A DNA stretch of 24,323 bases from a virus: positions 1 to 24,323 of IMG/VR virus record IMGVR_UViG_3300020463_001912; one strand, given 5' to 3'. Positions 8,212 to 16,628 of the stretch are shown piece by piece. Every line of letters begins with the position of its first letter. The first letter of the stretch is position 1. A model generated the notes under the pieces. It had not been told where the DNA came from, ran no database searches, and saw only the letters and a program-made list of their open reading frames with translations. The position numbers were made by a program, and so were the translations under genes.

Positions 8212-9253
8212 TTTTAACATACCTTTTAAAAACATAGTTCAATTTGGACAACAAACAATGTTGGATTCCAAATTATTTTCAGTTAGTTGGATCTTAAGTA
8301 GATTTTGTAATTATAATTGTTCATATTGTTGGCCATATGCACACAGCAAAAAATCTGACCATCGACCATTAGAACAATATAAAAATACAATAGACGAGAT
8401 AAAAAGACAAGCAAAGAAAAATGGATTTTCTGATTTCCATTTCAGTTTCAGTGGAGGAGAACCTACTGCATACAAAAAATTTTTAGAATTAATTGAACAT
8501 TATAGCGGTGATAACGAAGCAAAATATCAAAGTATTCATATGACGACTAATCTAAGTCCTGGTATGAAATGGTGGTCACGTTGGATAGATGCAACAAAGA
8601 AATTATCACGTAGATCCATTACAGCAAGTTTTCATCATGAATTTGCAAACGAACAAGAGTTCGGGGACAAGATACTGATGTTGACTGATCATGATGTTTT
8701 TGTAACAATCAACCAAGTGATGGTGCCAGATCTTTTTGATGAATTGTATGCAAGATGTAAAAGATTTTGGGATAGAGGTATCAATGTCACACTTAAACCA
8801 ATGAGCGATCCTTCAGCAAGTTTTATTGTTGATGGTTACACTGATAAACAAAAAGAATTATTGCAACAAGGCTTTCCTCAACAGTTTCCTAACAAAAAAT
8901 ATAATAATTATGACAGTTTTGAATCTAATTGGGCAGACGGTCTAGATAATAAAATATATCAATTAAAATTAATAGACAAGGAGAAAAAAGAATACTTCCT
9001 TGATCAGGCAGAAAGACTAAATGCTTTCGGATTTAATAAATTTAAAGGTTGGAAATGCAATGCTGGTTTTCAAAGTTGCATAGTCAGGGAACCTGGTGGC
9101 GAGGTAAAAAGGAGTTACAGTTGTCACGACCAACCATTGGGCACTATAGAAGATGGATTCGATTTGTTTAATATGCCTATGCCATGTCTCACTCCAAGTT
9201 GTGTAAGCAGTGCTGATAGTAAAATACCAAAAAGGAAAATGGCAAATGTATAA
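8201..9253 (+). CDS. radical SAM enzyme with C-terminal Cys cluster
   Basis: The 350-aa protein overlaps the previous gene by 11 nt. CNYNCSYC (C36, C40, C43) is the CxxxCxxC site that binds the [4Fe-4S] cluster and S-adenosylmethionine, and GGEP (85-88) is the second radical SAM signature. The C-terminal 75 residues hold 'WKCNAG', then SC, SC, PC and SC pairs, consistent with a SPASM-like region binding one or two extra clusters. SPASM enzymes usually modify peptides or sugars/alcohols by hydrogen abstraction (family knowledge). The same WKCNAG block recurs in the gene at 14762 and, as WHCNIG, in the minus-strand gene at 16628-15666, making these three a paralog set. The start lacks a clear ribosome site but the overlap suggests coupling. 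The substrate is unknown. Confidence 0.85.
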   Translation: MENNFNIPFKNIVQFGQQTMLDSKLFSVSWILSRFCNYNCSYCWPYAHSKKSDHRPLEQYKNTIDEIKRQAKKNGFSDFHFSFSGGEPTAYKKFLELIEHYSGDNEAKYQSIHMTTNLSPGMKWWSRWIDATKKLSRRSITASFHHEFANEQEFGDKILMLTDHDVFVTINQVMVPDLFDELYARCKRFWDRGINVTLKPMSDPSASFIVDGYTDKQKELLQQGFPQQFPNKKYNNYDSFESNWADGLDNKIYQLKLIDKEKKEYFLDQAERLNAFGFNKFKGWKCNAGFQSCIVREPGGEVKRSYSCHDQPLGTIEDGFDLFNMPMPCLTPSCVSSADSKIPKRKMANV

Positions 9254-10232
9254 TTTTACAGATATTAGAGACGTGCATTTAGAAATTACCAGCAAGTGCC
9301 AGGCAAAATGTCCTATGTGTCCAAGAAGAATAAATGGTGGACCTATGAACCCATTTATAAAATTAGATGATATTACAATAGATAGATTCAAAGAATGGTT
9401 CCCGCAACATTTTATACAACAATTGAACAGTATGTTTATGTGCGGAAATTTAGGCGATCCGATTATAAGCAAGGATACTTTAAAAATATTTGAATATTTA
9501 AGATTAGTTAATCCACGGTTGAAACTGGCAATGCACACCAATGGTAGTGCAAGAGATCAAAATTGGTGGAAACAATTGGCACAACATAGAGTAGTTGTTA
9601 CTTTTGGTATTGATGGACTAGAAGATACAAATCATCTTTATCGTATAGCCACAAACTTTAAAAAGATAATCGAAAACGCCAAAGCATTTATAGGCCATGG
9701 AGGATATGCTAAATGGCATATGTTGGTTTTCGAACATAACGAACATCAAATAGAAGAAGCAAAACAGATGTCAATAGATTTAGGTTTTAAAATGTTCACA
9801 ACAAAAAACACAACTAGATTCAAAGATGATTATTTTCAGGTAATAGATGAAAAAGGAAAACCTTTGCACAAATTAAGACCGTCAGAAAAAAGTAAGGCTA
9901 TGAAGCCTATGATGGAGGAGGCAAGTAAACAAGTTAAAACAAGTATTGTATGTAAAGCAGTCAAGTATAAACAGATTTATGTGAGTGCTTGTGGAAACGT
10001 ATCACCTTGTTGTTGGCTCGATATGGAATGGTTACCGCCAATGCAAGAATCGAGAATAGATTATATGAAAAAAATAAAAAGATTTCCAAATCTATACAAA
10101 GAATCCTTACAAGAAATATTCGAAAGTAACTTTTTTAGTGATATAGAAGATACTTGGGAGATTACTCCTTTGCAAGAGTGCAGTAAACAGTGTGGAGCAT
10201 TTGATAAGTTAGGAGCACAATTTGAAAATTGA
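9246..10232 (+). CDS. radical SAM/SPASM-type enzyme
   Basis: I start this gene at the ATG at 9246, not an in-frame ATG at 9210. The later start gives an 8-nt overlap (ATGTATAA) with the upstream stop, has AAAAAGG upstream, and removes a non-conserved leader, leaving 328 aa. CQAKCPMC gives C18, C22 and C25, the radical SAM [4Fe-4S] site. The usual GGEP is replaced by 'CGNLGDP' near residues 66-72. The C-terminus has 'VCKAVKYKQIYVSACGNVSP' followed by CC and a late 'ECSKQC', the spacing expected for a SPASM domain carrying auxiliary Fe-S clusters. It lies between another radical SAM gene and a methyltransferase. The reaction is unknown, and peptide or carbohydrate modification fits the family. 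Confidence 0.85.
   Translation: MYNFTDIRDVHLEITSKCQAKCPMCPRRINGGPMNPFIKLDDITIDRFKEWFPQHFIQQLNSMFMCGNLGDPIISKDTLKIFEYLRLVNPRLKLAMHTNGSARDQNWWKQLAQHRVVVTFGIDGLEDTNHLYRIATNFKKIIENAKAFIGHGGYAKWHMLVFEHNEHQIEEAKQMSIDLGFKMFTTKNTTRFKDDYFQVIDEKGKPLHKLRPSEKSKAMKPMMEEASKQVKTSIVCKAVKYKQIYVSACGNVSPCCWLDMEWLPPMQESRIDYMKKIKRFPNLYKESLQEIFESNFFSDIEDTWEITPLQECSKQCGAFDKLGAQFEN
10211..10215 (+). promoter_or_regulatory. ribosome binding site AGGAG deciding a TTG start
   Basis: AGGAG ends 6 nt before TTG at 10222, the optimal distance, and there is no ATG nearby in that frame until 10255. This supports TTG as the start of the methyltransferase gene. The site lies inside the coding end of the upstream radical SAM gene. 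Confidence 0.7.
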
Positions 10233-10827
10233 GATAAAAGACGTGCTATTCTGGATGGATGCTATTAGGCAATCAGATGACAGATATAGAACTTTAGAAA
10301 GTTTCTGGAAAGGTCAAATTAATAGTAAGGTGTGGCTAATAGATCATTTAGAAAAATACTATCAAAATTTACCTTATAATATATTAGTGTGTGGTGGATG
10401 GAACGGAGTATTAGCAACATTATTATTCAACAGTAATCTTAATATCACGCGGATTGTTAGCATGGACATAGATCAAAATTGTGAAGAGATAGCCTATACT
10501 ATGAACAAAGATTATGAAATGCAAGGCAGGTTCAAAGCAATCACTTCAGATATGTTGACCTACGAAGATTATGGCAAACACAATTTAATAATTAATACGG
10601 TTTGTGAACATATGACTACTGAACAATATAATCAATGGTTAGACAGATTGCCTACAAACAAAAGAATAGTATTACAAAGCAATGACTATTTTAGTCATAA
10701 AGAACACGTAAATTGTAAACAAACTTTAAAAGAATTCCAACAAGATTGTAATTTAAATGTTGATATGGCGGCTACTATGCCAACAGAAAAATATAATAGA
10801 TTTATGATAATAGGACACAAAAAATGA
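10222..10827 (+). CDS. SAM-dependent methyltransferase (class I fold)
   Basis: The 201-aa protein starts at TTG, supported by AGGAG 6 nt upstream and an 11-nt overlap with the preceding gene. 'NILVCGGWNGVLATLLF' (53-69) is a Gly-rich motif I at the end of the first strand. 'IVSMDIDQNC' (78-87) ends the second strand with acidic residues that would bind the SAM ribose, and 'INTVCEHM' is in the position of motif IV. These are the landmarks of the Rossmann-like class I methyltransferases (family knowledge). It should be soluble and cytoplasmic. Its place between a radical SAM enzyme and an alternative oxidase gives no direct substrate clue. Methylation of a sugar, peptide or small molecule made by the operon is plausible. 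Confidence 0.75.
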   Translation: MKIEIKDVLFWMDAIRQSDDRYRTLESFWKGQINSKVWLIDHLEKYYQNLPYNILVCGGWNGVLATLLFNSNLNITRIVSMDIDQNCEEIAYTMNKDYEMQGRFKAITSDMLTYEDYGKHNLIINTVCEHMTTEQYNQWLDRLPTNKRIVLQSNDYFSHKEHVNCKQTLKEFQQDCNLNVDMAATMPTEKYNRFMIIGHKK

Positions 10828-11438
10828 AAGAACCAGTAAATTTTTCAGATAAGGTTGCTTATAAAATTACAATGTTCTTGCGTTGGATTGCTGATACATT
10901 TTTCAAAAAACGTTATGGACACAGGGCAGTTGTTTTAGAAACTGTTGCAGGTGTGCCTGGCATGGTTGCAGGTATGTGGAACCATTTAAGAAGTTTACGT
11001 AAAATGAAACCAGATGATCGAGGTTGGATTAAAACTTTGTTAGCAGAAGCGGAAAATGAACGTATGCATCTAATGATTTTTATCAGGATCGCAAAACCAA
11101 ATTGGTTTGAACGTTGGATGATTATTACAGCACAATTTATTTTCTGGCACTTCTATATGTTCTTGTACATATTTTTTCCACAGTGTGCCCACAGGATGGT
11201 AGGTTATTTTGAGGAACAAGCCTGCATTAGTTATACAGAATACTTAAAAGAAATAGATGAGGGAAGAACAGAAAACATTAAGGCGCCTAAAATTGCTATT
11301 GATTATTACAATTTACCTAAAGACGCAAAGTTGCGTGATGTTGTTATCGCTGTGCGAAAAGATGAAGAAGGACATAGGGACGTAAACCATGACATGGCAG
11401 ATCAAATAAGAAGGAATAGAGCAGGACTTATAAAATGA
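10824..11438 (+). CDS. aox: alternative oxidase (ubiquinol:oxygen oxidoreductase, mitochondrial/proteobacterial type)
   Basis: The 204-aa protein carries all four signature blocks of alternative oxidase in order: 'LETVAGVPGMVAGM' (38-51), 'AEAENERMHLM' (74-84), 'YFEEQACISYTEYL' (128-141) and 'DEEGHRDVNH' (180-189). The six diiron ligands expected for AOX can be placed at E39, E79, H82, E130 or E131, E181 and H184. A hydrophobic hairpin (98-118) matches the region by which AOX sits in one membrane leaflet. AOX oxidises quinol and reduces O2 to water without pumping protons (family knowledge). The NERMH and HRDVNH forms are of the mitochondrial/proteobacterial type, not the plastid PTOX type carried by cyanophages. 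It lacks the long mitochondrial N-terminus and is about the size of the bacterial catalytic core. It starts in an ATGA overlap with AGGA upstream, so it is part of the operon. Confidence 0.92.
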   Translation: MKEPVNFSDKVAYKITMFLRWIADTFFKKRYGHRAVVLETVAGVPGMVAGMWNHLRSLRKMKPDDRGWIKTLLAEAENERMHLMIFIRIAKPNWFERWMIITAQFIFWHFYMFLYIFFPQCAHRMVGYFEEQACISYTEYLKEIDEGRTENIKAPKIAIDYYNLPKDAKLRDVVIAVRKDEEGHRDVNHDMADQIRRNRAGLIK

Positions 11439-12139
11439 TAATGACCAACAAAGACATAGAAGAGTATCATAATATTGGTTTGGACACTGCAACAAAAGTG
11501 TTTAATAAATTTAAAGATGGAACTTTAGATTATCTAGAGTTAGATTTAGATTTTAATGATTACAAAGTTAAGCAGGAATTTAAAAACATTGACTCTTATT
11601 ATGTAGAACACAGAGAAGATGAATCTCATAAAGGTTGGGAGAGTTGTTGTTTACATGGATTAGATATAGATAAGACAAGAGTGGCAAAAGAATATGGTTA
11701 CAAAGATGAACTTAATGCTCCTTATAAATGGACAAAATTAAAAGACATGGCTCCAACAGCAAAAAAATTCTGGGAAGAATTTCCAGCAGAAAGATATAGT
11801 AGAATAAGATTTATGAAACTAAAACCATCAGGTATGATAGATTGGCACAATGATGATCCTGGTACAACATTACCAGATGACTTATGCGAATATCTTATAC
11901 CAATTAATGTTGCTGTGTTACATCCTGCCTTATGTTATATGGAAATTGAACCAGAAAAAATTATTCCGTGGAAACATGGCAAAGTGTTTTTAGTAAACAT
12001 TTTAAAAAATCATAGAGTGGTAAACAATTCGAATGTGGATAGAATACACATGATTGCCCAAGCACACATCGGAAACAAAAGAAAAGCATTTAACGAATTA
12101 CTAGATAGGAGTATACAAAAATATGGCGTTTCTATTTGA
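11435..12139 (+). CDS. 2-oxoglutarate/Fe(II) oxygenase, aspartyl/asparaginyl hydroxylase-like
   Basis: The 234-aa protein starts in an ATGA overlap with the AOX gene, with AGGA 9 nt upstream. 'MIDWHNDDPG' supplies H138 and D140 of the iron-binding HxD. 'NHRVVNNSNVDRIHMIAQ' supplies the distal H193, with R203 exactly ten residues later to bind the 2OG carboxylate. This H-x10-R spacing is typical of the double-stranded beta-helix oxygenases. The NHRV..NSN.DRIH pattern resembles aspartyl/asparaginyl beta-hydroxylases and related phage proteins. It would hydroxylate an amino-acid side chain or small molecule using O2. An alternative start at the third residue (also ATG) is possible. The substrate is unknown. 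Confidence 0.8.
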   Translation: MIMTNKDIEEYHNIGLDTATKVFNKFKDGTLDYLELDLDFNDYKVKQEFKNIDSYYVEHREDESHKGWESCCLHGLDIDKTRVAKEYGYKDELNAPYKWTKLKDMAPTAKKFWEEFPAERYSRIRFMKLKPSGMIDWHNDDPGTTLPDDLCEYLIPINVAVLHPALCYMEIEPEKIIPWKHGKVFLVNILKNHRVVNNSNVDRIHMIAQAHIGNKRKAFNELLDRSIQKYGVSI

Positions 12140-13511
12140 AGCACAAACAAAAGAAAAGAAAAATATTGTATTCATTTGTAACACAAATTTTCATCAGATA
12201 GATAATATCAGTGCAAAAGAAACAATTATGAATATCGCTGAGTATCAAATCAGTAATATTACTAGTAAAGGATATGATTGCTATGTTGCTATAAGTGAAG
12301 ACACGACCCTACAAAAAGTGGCAGACGATTATGATTATGCAGTGTGTTACAGCACAGATACAGAATTTGAAGGAGATAAATTTTTTGAGCATCTACATGG
12401 ACTTATCAAATCAGAATTTCTTGTTGCAGGACATATCTTAGATAGAAAAGAAGGTTGGTATGAAGTTCATGAACAATGTTATGTAATAAATCTGAAGAAA
12501 TACAAAGAATACGAATGTCCTGAAATAGGAGAATTTAAAAGAAATGCAGAACATTTCGAAACTGTGCCTATTAGGAGTGATGAAAATTTTCATGATAATC
12601 ACACTCCTCTCTGGATTAAGCCAGGAACCGAAATGATAAAATATAAACACAAATGGCACGGATGGAATCTATTAAGAGTAGCCTTCGACAATAAAGAAGA
12701 AGTGATTGTGTTCGATGAAAATATAAGACATTCTAAAAGATGTTATTATGCCGCACACGAAACTGATTATATCGAAAATAGTAGTCACATACTAAAAAAA
12801 TATAATCTTAGTGCTAGTAGATTATTTTACCCTATAAACACAGAAGAGGTGGTATCCTTACCTGATTTTGTCGGTCCTATCAAACAATTGGTTACGCCTG
12901 CAAGTGGTTTTAACTGGTTGAAATATTTAGATAAATATGGTTATAACGAAGATACGGAAGTTATATTTTATGACTATAATCCTAATGCTTTATACTATAT
13001 GCAGACTATAATTGAAAAATATGAAGGTGGAGATTTACATAAATTTCTAAAACAAAACAATACTCATAGAACTCCAGACTGGATTAATAGCAAGAAAGAT
13101 ATTGCAGATTATATCAGTAAAATAGGAAATTTATTAGGAATAAGAAGTAAATTAAAATTCAAATACGTTGAATGCGATTTATTGAATGAATTTAATCTTA
13201 AATTTAAAAATGACAAAGGCACAATTTTAAATATTAGCAATATATTCGCTTATGAACCAACAGCGGCAGTGGTGCCAACAAAGCAAAGAGTATTCAGAGA
13301 AAACAAACTTATTAAATTACTTCATGAAAAATATGATAAGATTCATTTAATAGCATCTATGCACTCATGGACAGGCTTTGTAGACTACCCTATGTTAGCA
13401 GGTCCAGTCACTAAATTTACACCGTGCGATATAGAATCAATGAGAGCACCGTTATGGCGTTTTGGAAAGGATTGGAAAAATCCAAAGGATCCTCATGAAG
13501 AAGATGAATAA
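12123..13511 (+). CDS. two-domain unknown protein; C-terminal half possibly methyltransferase-like
   Basis: The 462-aa protein overlaps the upstream gene by 17 nt, with AGGAG 11 nt before its ATG. I do not recognise the whole protein. The N-terminal half (1-250) begins with a hydrophobic strand 'NIVFICNTNFH' and includes an 'AGHILDRKEGWYEVHEQCYV' segment that could belong to a glycosyltransferase- or flavodoxin-like alpha/beta domain. In the C-terminal half, 'TPASGFNWLKYL' (258-269) followed by 'EVIFYDYNPNAL' (279-290) and 'ILNISNIFAYEP' resembles the strand-loop-helix, acidic-strand and motif-IV order of class I methyltransferases. The Gly-rich loop is atypical. No Cys cluster or membrane segment is seen. 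It is followed by a radical SAM gene that begins inside its last codons. Confidence 0.45.
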   Translation: MAFLFEAQTKEKKNIVFICNTNFHQIDNISAKETIMNIAEYQISNITSKGYDCYVAISEDTTLQKVADDYDYAVCYSTDTEFEGDKFFEHLHGLIKSEFLVAGHILDRKEGWYEVHEQCYVINLKKYKEYECPEIGEFKRNAEHFETVPIRSDENFHDNHTPLWIKPGTEMIKYKHKWHGWNLLRVAFDNKEEVIVFDENIRHSKRCYYAAHETDYIENSSHILKKYNLSASRLFYPINTEEVVSLPDFVGPIKQLVTPASGFNWLKYLDKYGYNEDTEVIFYDYNPNALYYMQTIIEKYEGGDLHKFLKQNNTHRTPDWINSKKDIADYISKIGNLLGIRSKLKFKYVECDLLNEFNLKFKNDKGTILNISNIFAYEPTAAVVPTKQRVFRENKLIKLLHEKYDKIHLIASMHSWTGFVDYPMLAGPVTKFTPCDIESMRAPLWRFGKDWKNPKDPHEEDE

Positions 13512-14769
13512 CAGTTGTACTTTCTGTATGCATCCTTTCACAGGACTTGCTACTAGAGAAGATGGGGCAATTAAAGTTTGTTGTCGTAGTCTTCCTATTG
13601 GTAATATCAAAGATATGAGTTTAGAGGAAGCATGGAATTCAGATAAAATGAAGCAAGTAAGAAAACAAGTGCTTAACGGAGAACGACCTGATGTATGTCA
13701 ACCTTGTTTTGATTTAGAAGATCAAGGCGTACAAAGTTTACGGCAAAGACATATTACAGATTCATCTCCCGAGTCAAGAAGTAATTTATATCCTAATGCT
13801 TTAGATACTTTGAGTGCAGACTATTCTATGCCTTTTCAATTGCCGACAATGGAAATAAAAATAGATAATTTATGCAATTTAAAATGTAGAATGTGTAATC
13901 CTTTGGACAGTACACAATGGAAAGATTGGAGCAGTATAGTATCGCATTATGAAAAGGAAGGAAATTATCTTGTAGAGGCAGTCAAAGGATTAGGATTAGA
14001 AAAGGCCCCATATGTAGGATTGTTTGAAGACAAATCACACTTTTGGGAAAATTTAGAAAAATTACTACCTTACTTTAAAAGAGTAGAATTTGCAGGTGGT
14101 GAACCTTTAATGGCTCCTTCACATTATAAAATTTTAGATTTACTGGCAAAAAATGGAAAGAATATTGAAATAAAATATGCAACAAATGGCACTACTCTTG
14201 GTATTAAAGGTGGCAGAAATATATTTGAGTATTGGCCTAAATTTAAAAGTGTTGCTGTAAATGTAAGTATAGATGGATTGCATAACACATATGAATACAT
14301 AAGAGGAAATAGTAAGTTTGCAGATGTAGAACACAATATTAAAGAAATGAAGAAAATTCCAACAGTCAGTCGTATTGTTGGAGCGTTTACAGTTCAAGCA
14401 AATAACATTTTACAAATTGACAAAGTTATTGATTATTTTTTGAATGAAATGCAAATTGTATTTTATAGTCATAGAGTAAATTATCCTAGAGCCTTATCGG
14501 CACAAGTTTTACCGGAAGAATTAAAACAAGCAGTGGTTGTAAAACTAGAAGCATTGAAGAATAAAGTTAAAGACTATAAGATGGTCAAAAAATATCCTGT
14601 GTTAGAAAAAATTACTTTACAACAGATACAAGACAATATTAATTTTTTACAAGCAAGAGACCTTAATCATTATTGGGAAGACTGTGTTGATTTTAATAAA
14701 AAATTAGATATTTCACGTAAGCAAGGACCTTTTGAAAAAATTAATCCGGAGTTTGCCGCTTATGTTTAA
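13495..14769 (+). CDS. N-twitch radical SAM protein
   Basis: I place the start at the ATG at 13495, which follows AGGA by 5 nt and gives 424 aa. An ATG at 13504 is a close alternative, and the longer TTG frame from 13462 is unlikely. The protein begins with a Cys-rich 'twitch' half-SPASM region: C8, C11, C29-C30, C68 and C71, with the 'AWNSDKMKQVRKQVLNG' helix. The radical SAM core follows, with CNLKCRMC (C127, C131, C134) and GGEP (201-204). Having the auxiliary-cluster region ahead of the core is characteristic of the twitch-domain radical SAM family. Members are common in marine phage and bacterial surface-polysaccharide loci (general recollection). It pairs with the short radical SAM gene downstream, and the pair recurs in mirror image on the other strand. 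Confidence 0.85.
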   Translation: MKKMNNSCTFCMHPFTGLATREDGAIKVCCRSLPIGNIKDMSLEEAWNSDKMKQVRKQVLNGERPDVCQPCFDLEDQGVQSLRQRHITDSSPESRSNLYPNALDTLSADYSMPFQLPTMEIKIDNLCNLKCRMCNPLDSTQWKDWSSIVSHYEKEGNYLVEAVKGLGLEKAPYVGLFEDKSHFWENLEKLLPYFKRVEFAGGEPLMAPSHYKILDLLAKNGKNIEIKYATNGTTLGIKGGRNIFEYWPKFKSVAVNVSIDGLHNTYEYIRGNSKFADVEHNIKEMKKIPTVSRIVGAFTVQANNILQIDKVIDYFLNEMQIVFYSHRVNYPRALSAQVLPEELKQAVVVKLEALKNKVKDYKMVKKYPVLEKITLQQIQDNINFLQARDLNHYWEDCVDFNKKLDISRKQGPFEKINPEFAAYV

Positions 14770-15676
14770 AGTTGAACATTTATATAAACACGTACAAGGA
14801 AGCGTCAAAGTAGAATGGAATCTTGGAAAACGTTGTAATTATGATTGTACATACTGCCCTGCAGAGATACATGATAATACAAGTAAACACACAGACATAA
14901 AAATTTTAAAAGGAGCAGTTGATGATTTAATAGCGTCTATGCCTAGCAACGATACAAAAGTAAGAATTAGTTTTACAGGTGGAGAACCTTGCGTACATCC
15001 AAAATTTTTACAACTTTTAGAATACGCAAGACCAAAAGTTAGTTGGTTAAATGTGACAACAAATGGAACCCGTACTCCAAAATATTATATGCACCTTTTA
15101 GATAATTTGGTAGATCATTTGGTATTCAGTTTGCACTTTGAATATGACCACCAAAAAGTTTTGAATTCAATTTTAAGGGCCGCACAAGGGTCTGAAAACA
15201 AAAATATACTTGTACACGTAATGATGCTTCCTGGACGTTTATACGACGTCAAAGACGTTTGCAGACACCTTTCTGATGAGCAAATAAAGTTTGCTCTAAG
15301 ACCAATCCGTTGGACTCAAACTCATGATATTTTTGAAGACATGAATCGGTACTCTCCAGAAGAATTAGATTTTTTGAAATTGGAAAACCATAATCCACCA
15401 CATAATGTTTTGATAGACAATGGACCAAAAACTTGTAACGTGAATGATATGCTTATCCAAAAAACTAATCAATTTAAAAATTGGAAATGCAATGCAGGAC
15501 TTGAAAGTTTAATGATTAATTGGGACGGAGTTGTTCACAGAGCAACTTGTAGAGTTGGCGGCAGTCTAGGAAACATTTATAAAGGCACATTTAACAAACC
15601 AACTGAACCTATCAATTGCACAAGAGATTGGTGCACCTGTGCCGCTGATATTAATATTACAAAAGTTAAATCCTAA
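14762..15676 (+). CDS. short radical SAM enzyme with C-terminal Cys cluster (plus-strand partner)
   Basis: The start is set at the ATG at 14762, which overlaps the upstream stop by 8 nt (ATGTTTAA) and has GGAG 10 nt upstream, giving 304 aa. The in-frame TTG at 14732 is rejected. CNYDCTYC gives C25, C29 and C32, and GGEP lies at 73-76. The C-terminus has 'WKCNAGLES', a following 'ATCRV', 'INC' and 'WCTC', a Cys array like a SPASM region. The N-terminal block 'VEWNLGKRCNYDCTYC' and the C-terminal array align with the minus-strand gene at 16628-15666. The two genes run tail-to-tail, overlapping by 11 bp. It is the last gene of the operon that begins at 4115. The substrate is unknown. Confidence 0.85.
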   Translation: MFKVEHLYKHVQGSVKVEWNLGKRCNYDCTYCPAEIHDNTSKHTDIKILKGAVDDLIASMPSNDTKVRISFTGGEPCVHPKFLQLLEYARPKVSWLNVTTNGTRTPKYYMHLLDNLVDHLVFSLHFEYDHQKVLNSILRAAQGSENKNILVHVMMLPGRLYDVKDVCRHLSDEQIKFALRPIRWTQTHDIFEDMNRYSPEELDFLKLENHNPPHNVLIDNGPKTCNVNDMLIQKTNQFKNWKCNAGLESLMINWDGVVHRATCRVGGSLGNIYKGTFNKPTEPINCTRDWCTCAADINITKVKS

Positions 15677-16628
15677 CTTTATCCAATAAACTTTCTGGCT
15701 GACACATACAAGTATTTGTTTTATCACAAATTTTAGGTTTTATGTCTGGATCAAACTTTTCTACAAAATCTTTATCATAAATGTTATAGTTGTCAAACAG
15801 TCTTGTTCTACAAGCACCTGTAATAATACCTTCGGGATCAATCATCATACTGTCTACTCCTATGTTACAATGCCATCCATAGAAATCATTCTGCTTGTTT
15901 AACACAATCCAGTTCCTGTTTACTCGCTTTTTAGAGCCGTCTTCAAACACAACAACAGGATTATCTTTTAAATGTTTTCTATTTTTCCAAATGTGCCATA
16001 TGCTAGGTCGTCTTTTTGTAGGCTTGGCTACAAATGCCCGTTGTTCATCTGTGTAGTTGATTGTTTCGTGCATGACTTCCATAGCACTGATAAACCATGG
16101 GTGTTTACTTGTTTTGCAAGTTTCAATCAGTGACAAGCACTTGTCCCATGCAGAAGGATCCATCAAAACCATTACATTTGGACTTCTACCCATCTCATGT
16201 AGTGTGTCGCTTACTTTTACAAAATGTTCTATGTCTACTTCTTTGTGATGACAACTTAATAAAATTTTATCAAACACAGTGCCGAACTTCTGCCACCATC
16301 TTAAAGTTCTACTACCATTACTACTAATAGTGATGTAGGCAGGAATATGTTTTCTTATTTCAGTTACAAATTCTCCTAACTTGGGCCACAGAGTGGGTTC
16401 ACCTCCTACAATGTGTAATTCTAACATTTCTTTGCCTACTGCTTTGTATTTTTTGAATAGATGCTTAAAATTTTCTACTAGTTGCTCCATGTCGTCAGTC
16501 CAACGATGTGTGCCTTCATGCGATCCCTTGAAACAATACCAGCAATTAAAATTACAAGTATTTCCTATCATGAACTCTATACGCAGTAAATTTTTAGGTT
16601 GTGGATTATGTACCTGTACTATGTTCAT
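15666..16628 (-). CDS. short radical SAM enzyme with C-terminal Cys cluster (minus-strand partner)
   Basis: The 320-aa protein starts in an ATGA overlap with the upstream twitch radical SAM gene, with AGGA 8 nt before the ATG. CNFNCWYC gives C25, C29 and C32, and GGEP lies at 75-78. The C-terminus carries 'WHCNIGVDS', 'GAC', 'KIC' and 'TCMC', which parallels the WKC/ATC/INC/WCTC series of the plus-strand partner. Its stop overlaps the stop of that gene by 11 bp. It is the last gene of the four-gene minus-strand operon. Oxidation or rearrangement of a peptide or sugar would fit the family, and the sequence does not say which. A 'MVLMDPSAWDKCLSL' segment in the middle is ordinary core. Confidence 0.85.
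   Translation of the reverse strand: MNIVQVHNPQPKNLLRIEFMIGNTCNFNCWYCFKGSHEGTHRWTDDMEQLVENFKHLFKKYKAVGKEMLELHIVGGEPTLWPKLGEFVTEIRKHIPAYITISSNGSRTLRWWQKFGTVFDKILLSCHHKEVDIEHFVKVSDTLHEMGRSPNVMVLMDPSAWDKCLSLIETCKTSKHPWFISAMEVMHETINYTDEQRAFVAKPTKRRPSIWHIWKNRKHLKDNPVVVFEDGSKKRVNRNWIVLNKQNDFYGWHCNIGVDSMMIDPEGIITGACRTRLFDNYNIYDKDFVEKFDPDIKPKICDKTNTCMCQPESLLDKVRI

Noticed and set aside
9210-9245. Longer N-terminus for the second radical SAM gene
   Set aside because: The ATG at 9246 gives the 8-nt overlap seen elsewhere and a nearby AAAAAGG; the extra 12 residues are only a reading of the upstream gene's end.
10824-11438. Cyanophage-type PTOX
   Set aside because: The motif forms NERMHLM and GHRDVNH fit ubiquinol AOX; PTOX has differing residues around the ligands. 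No photosynthesis genes are present.
12930-12937. Another GATAAATA motif
   Set aside because: It lies in the middle of a coding region (Leu-Asp-Lys-Tyr codons) far from any start codon, so it is probably chance in AT-rich DNA.
13462-13494. TTG start for the plus-strand twitch radical SAM gene
   Set aside because: The ATG at 13495 has AGGA at a good distance; the extension lies in the upstream gene and matches no twitch-family N-terminus.
14732-14761. TTG start for the plus-strand short radical SAM gene
   Set aside because: The ATG at 14762 has GGAG upstream and an 8-nt overlap; the extension has no support.
15666-16628. QueE (deazaguanine radical SAM) as partner of the QueC-like gene
   Set aside because: QueE is shorter and has no C-terminal Cys array like the one here; the gene clearly groups with the other short radical SAM proteins in the window.
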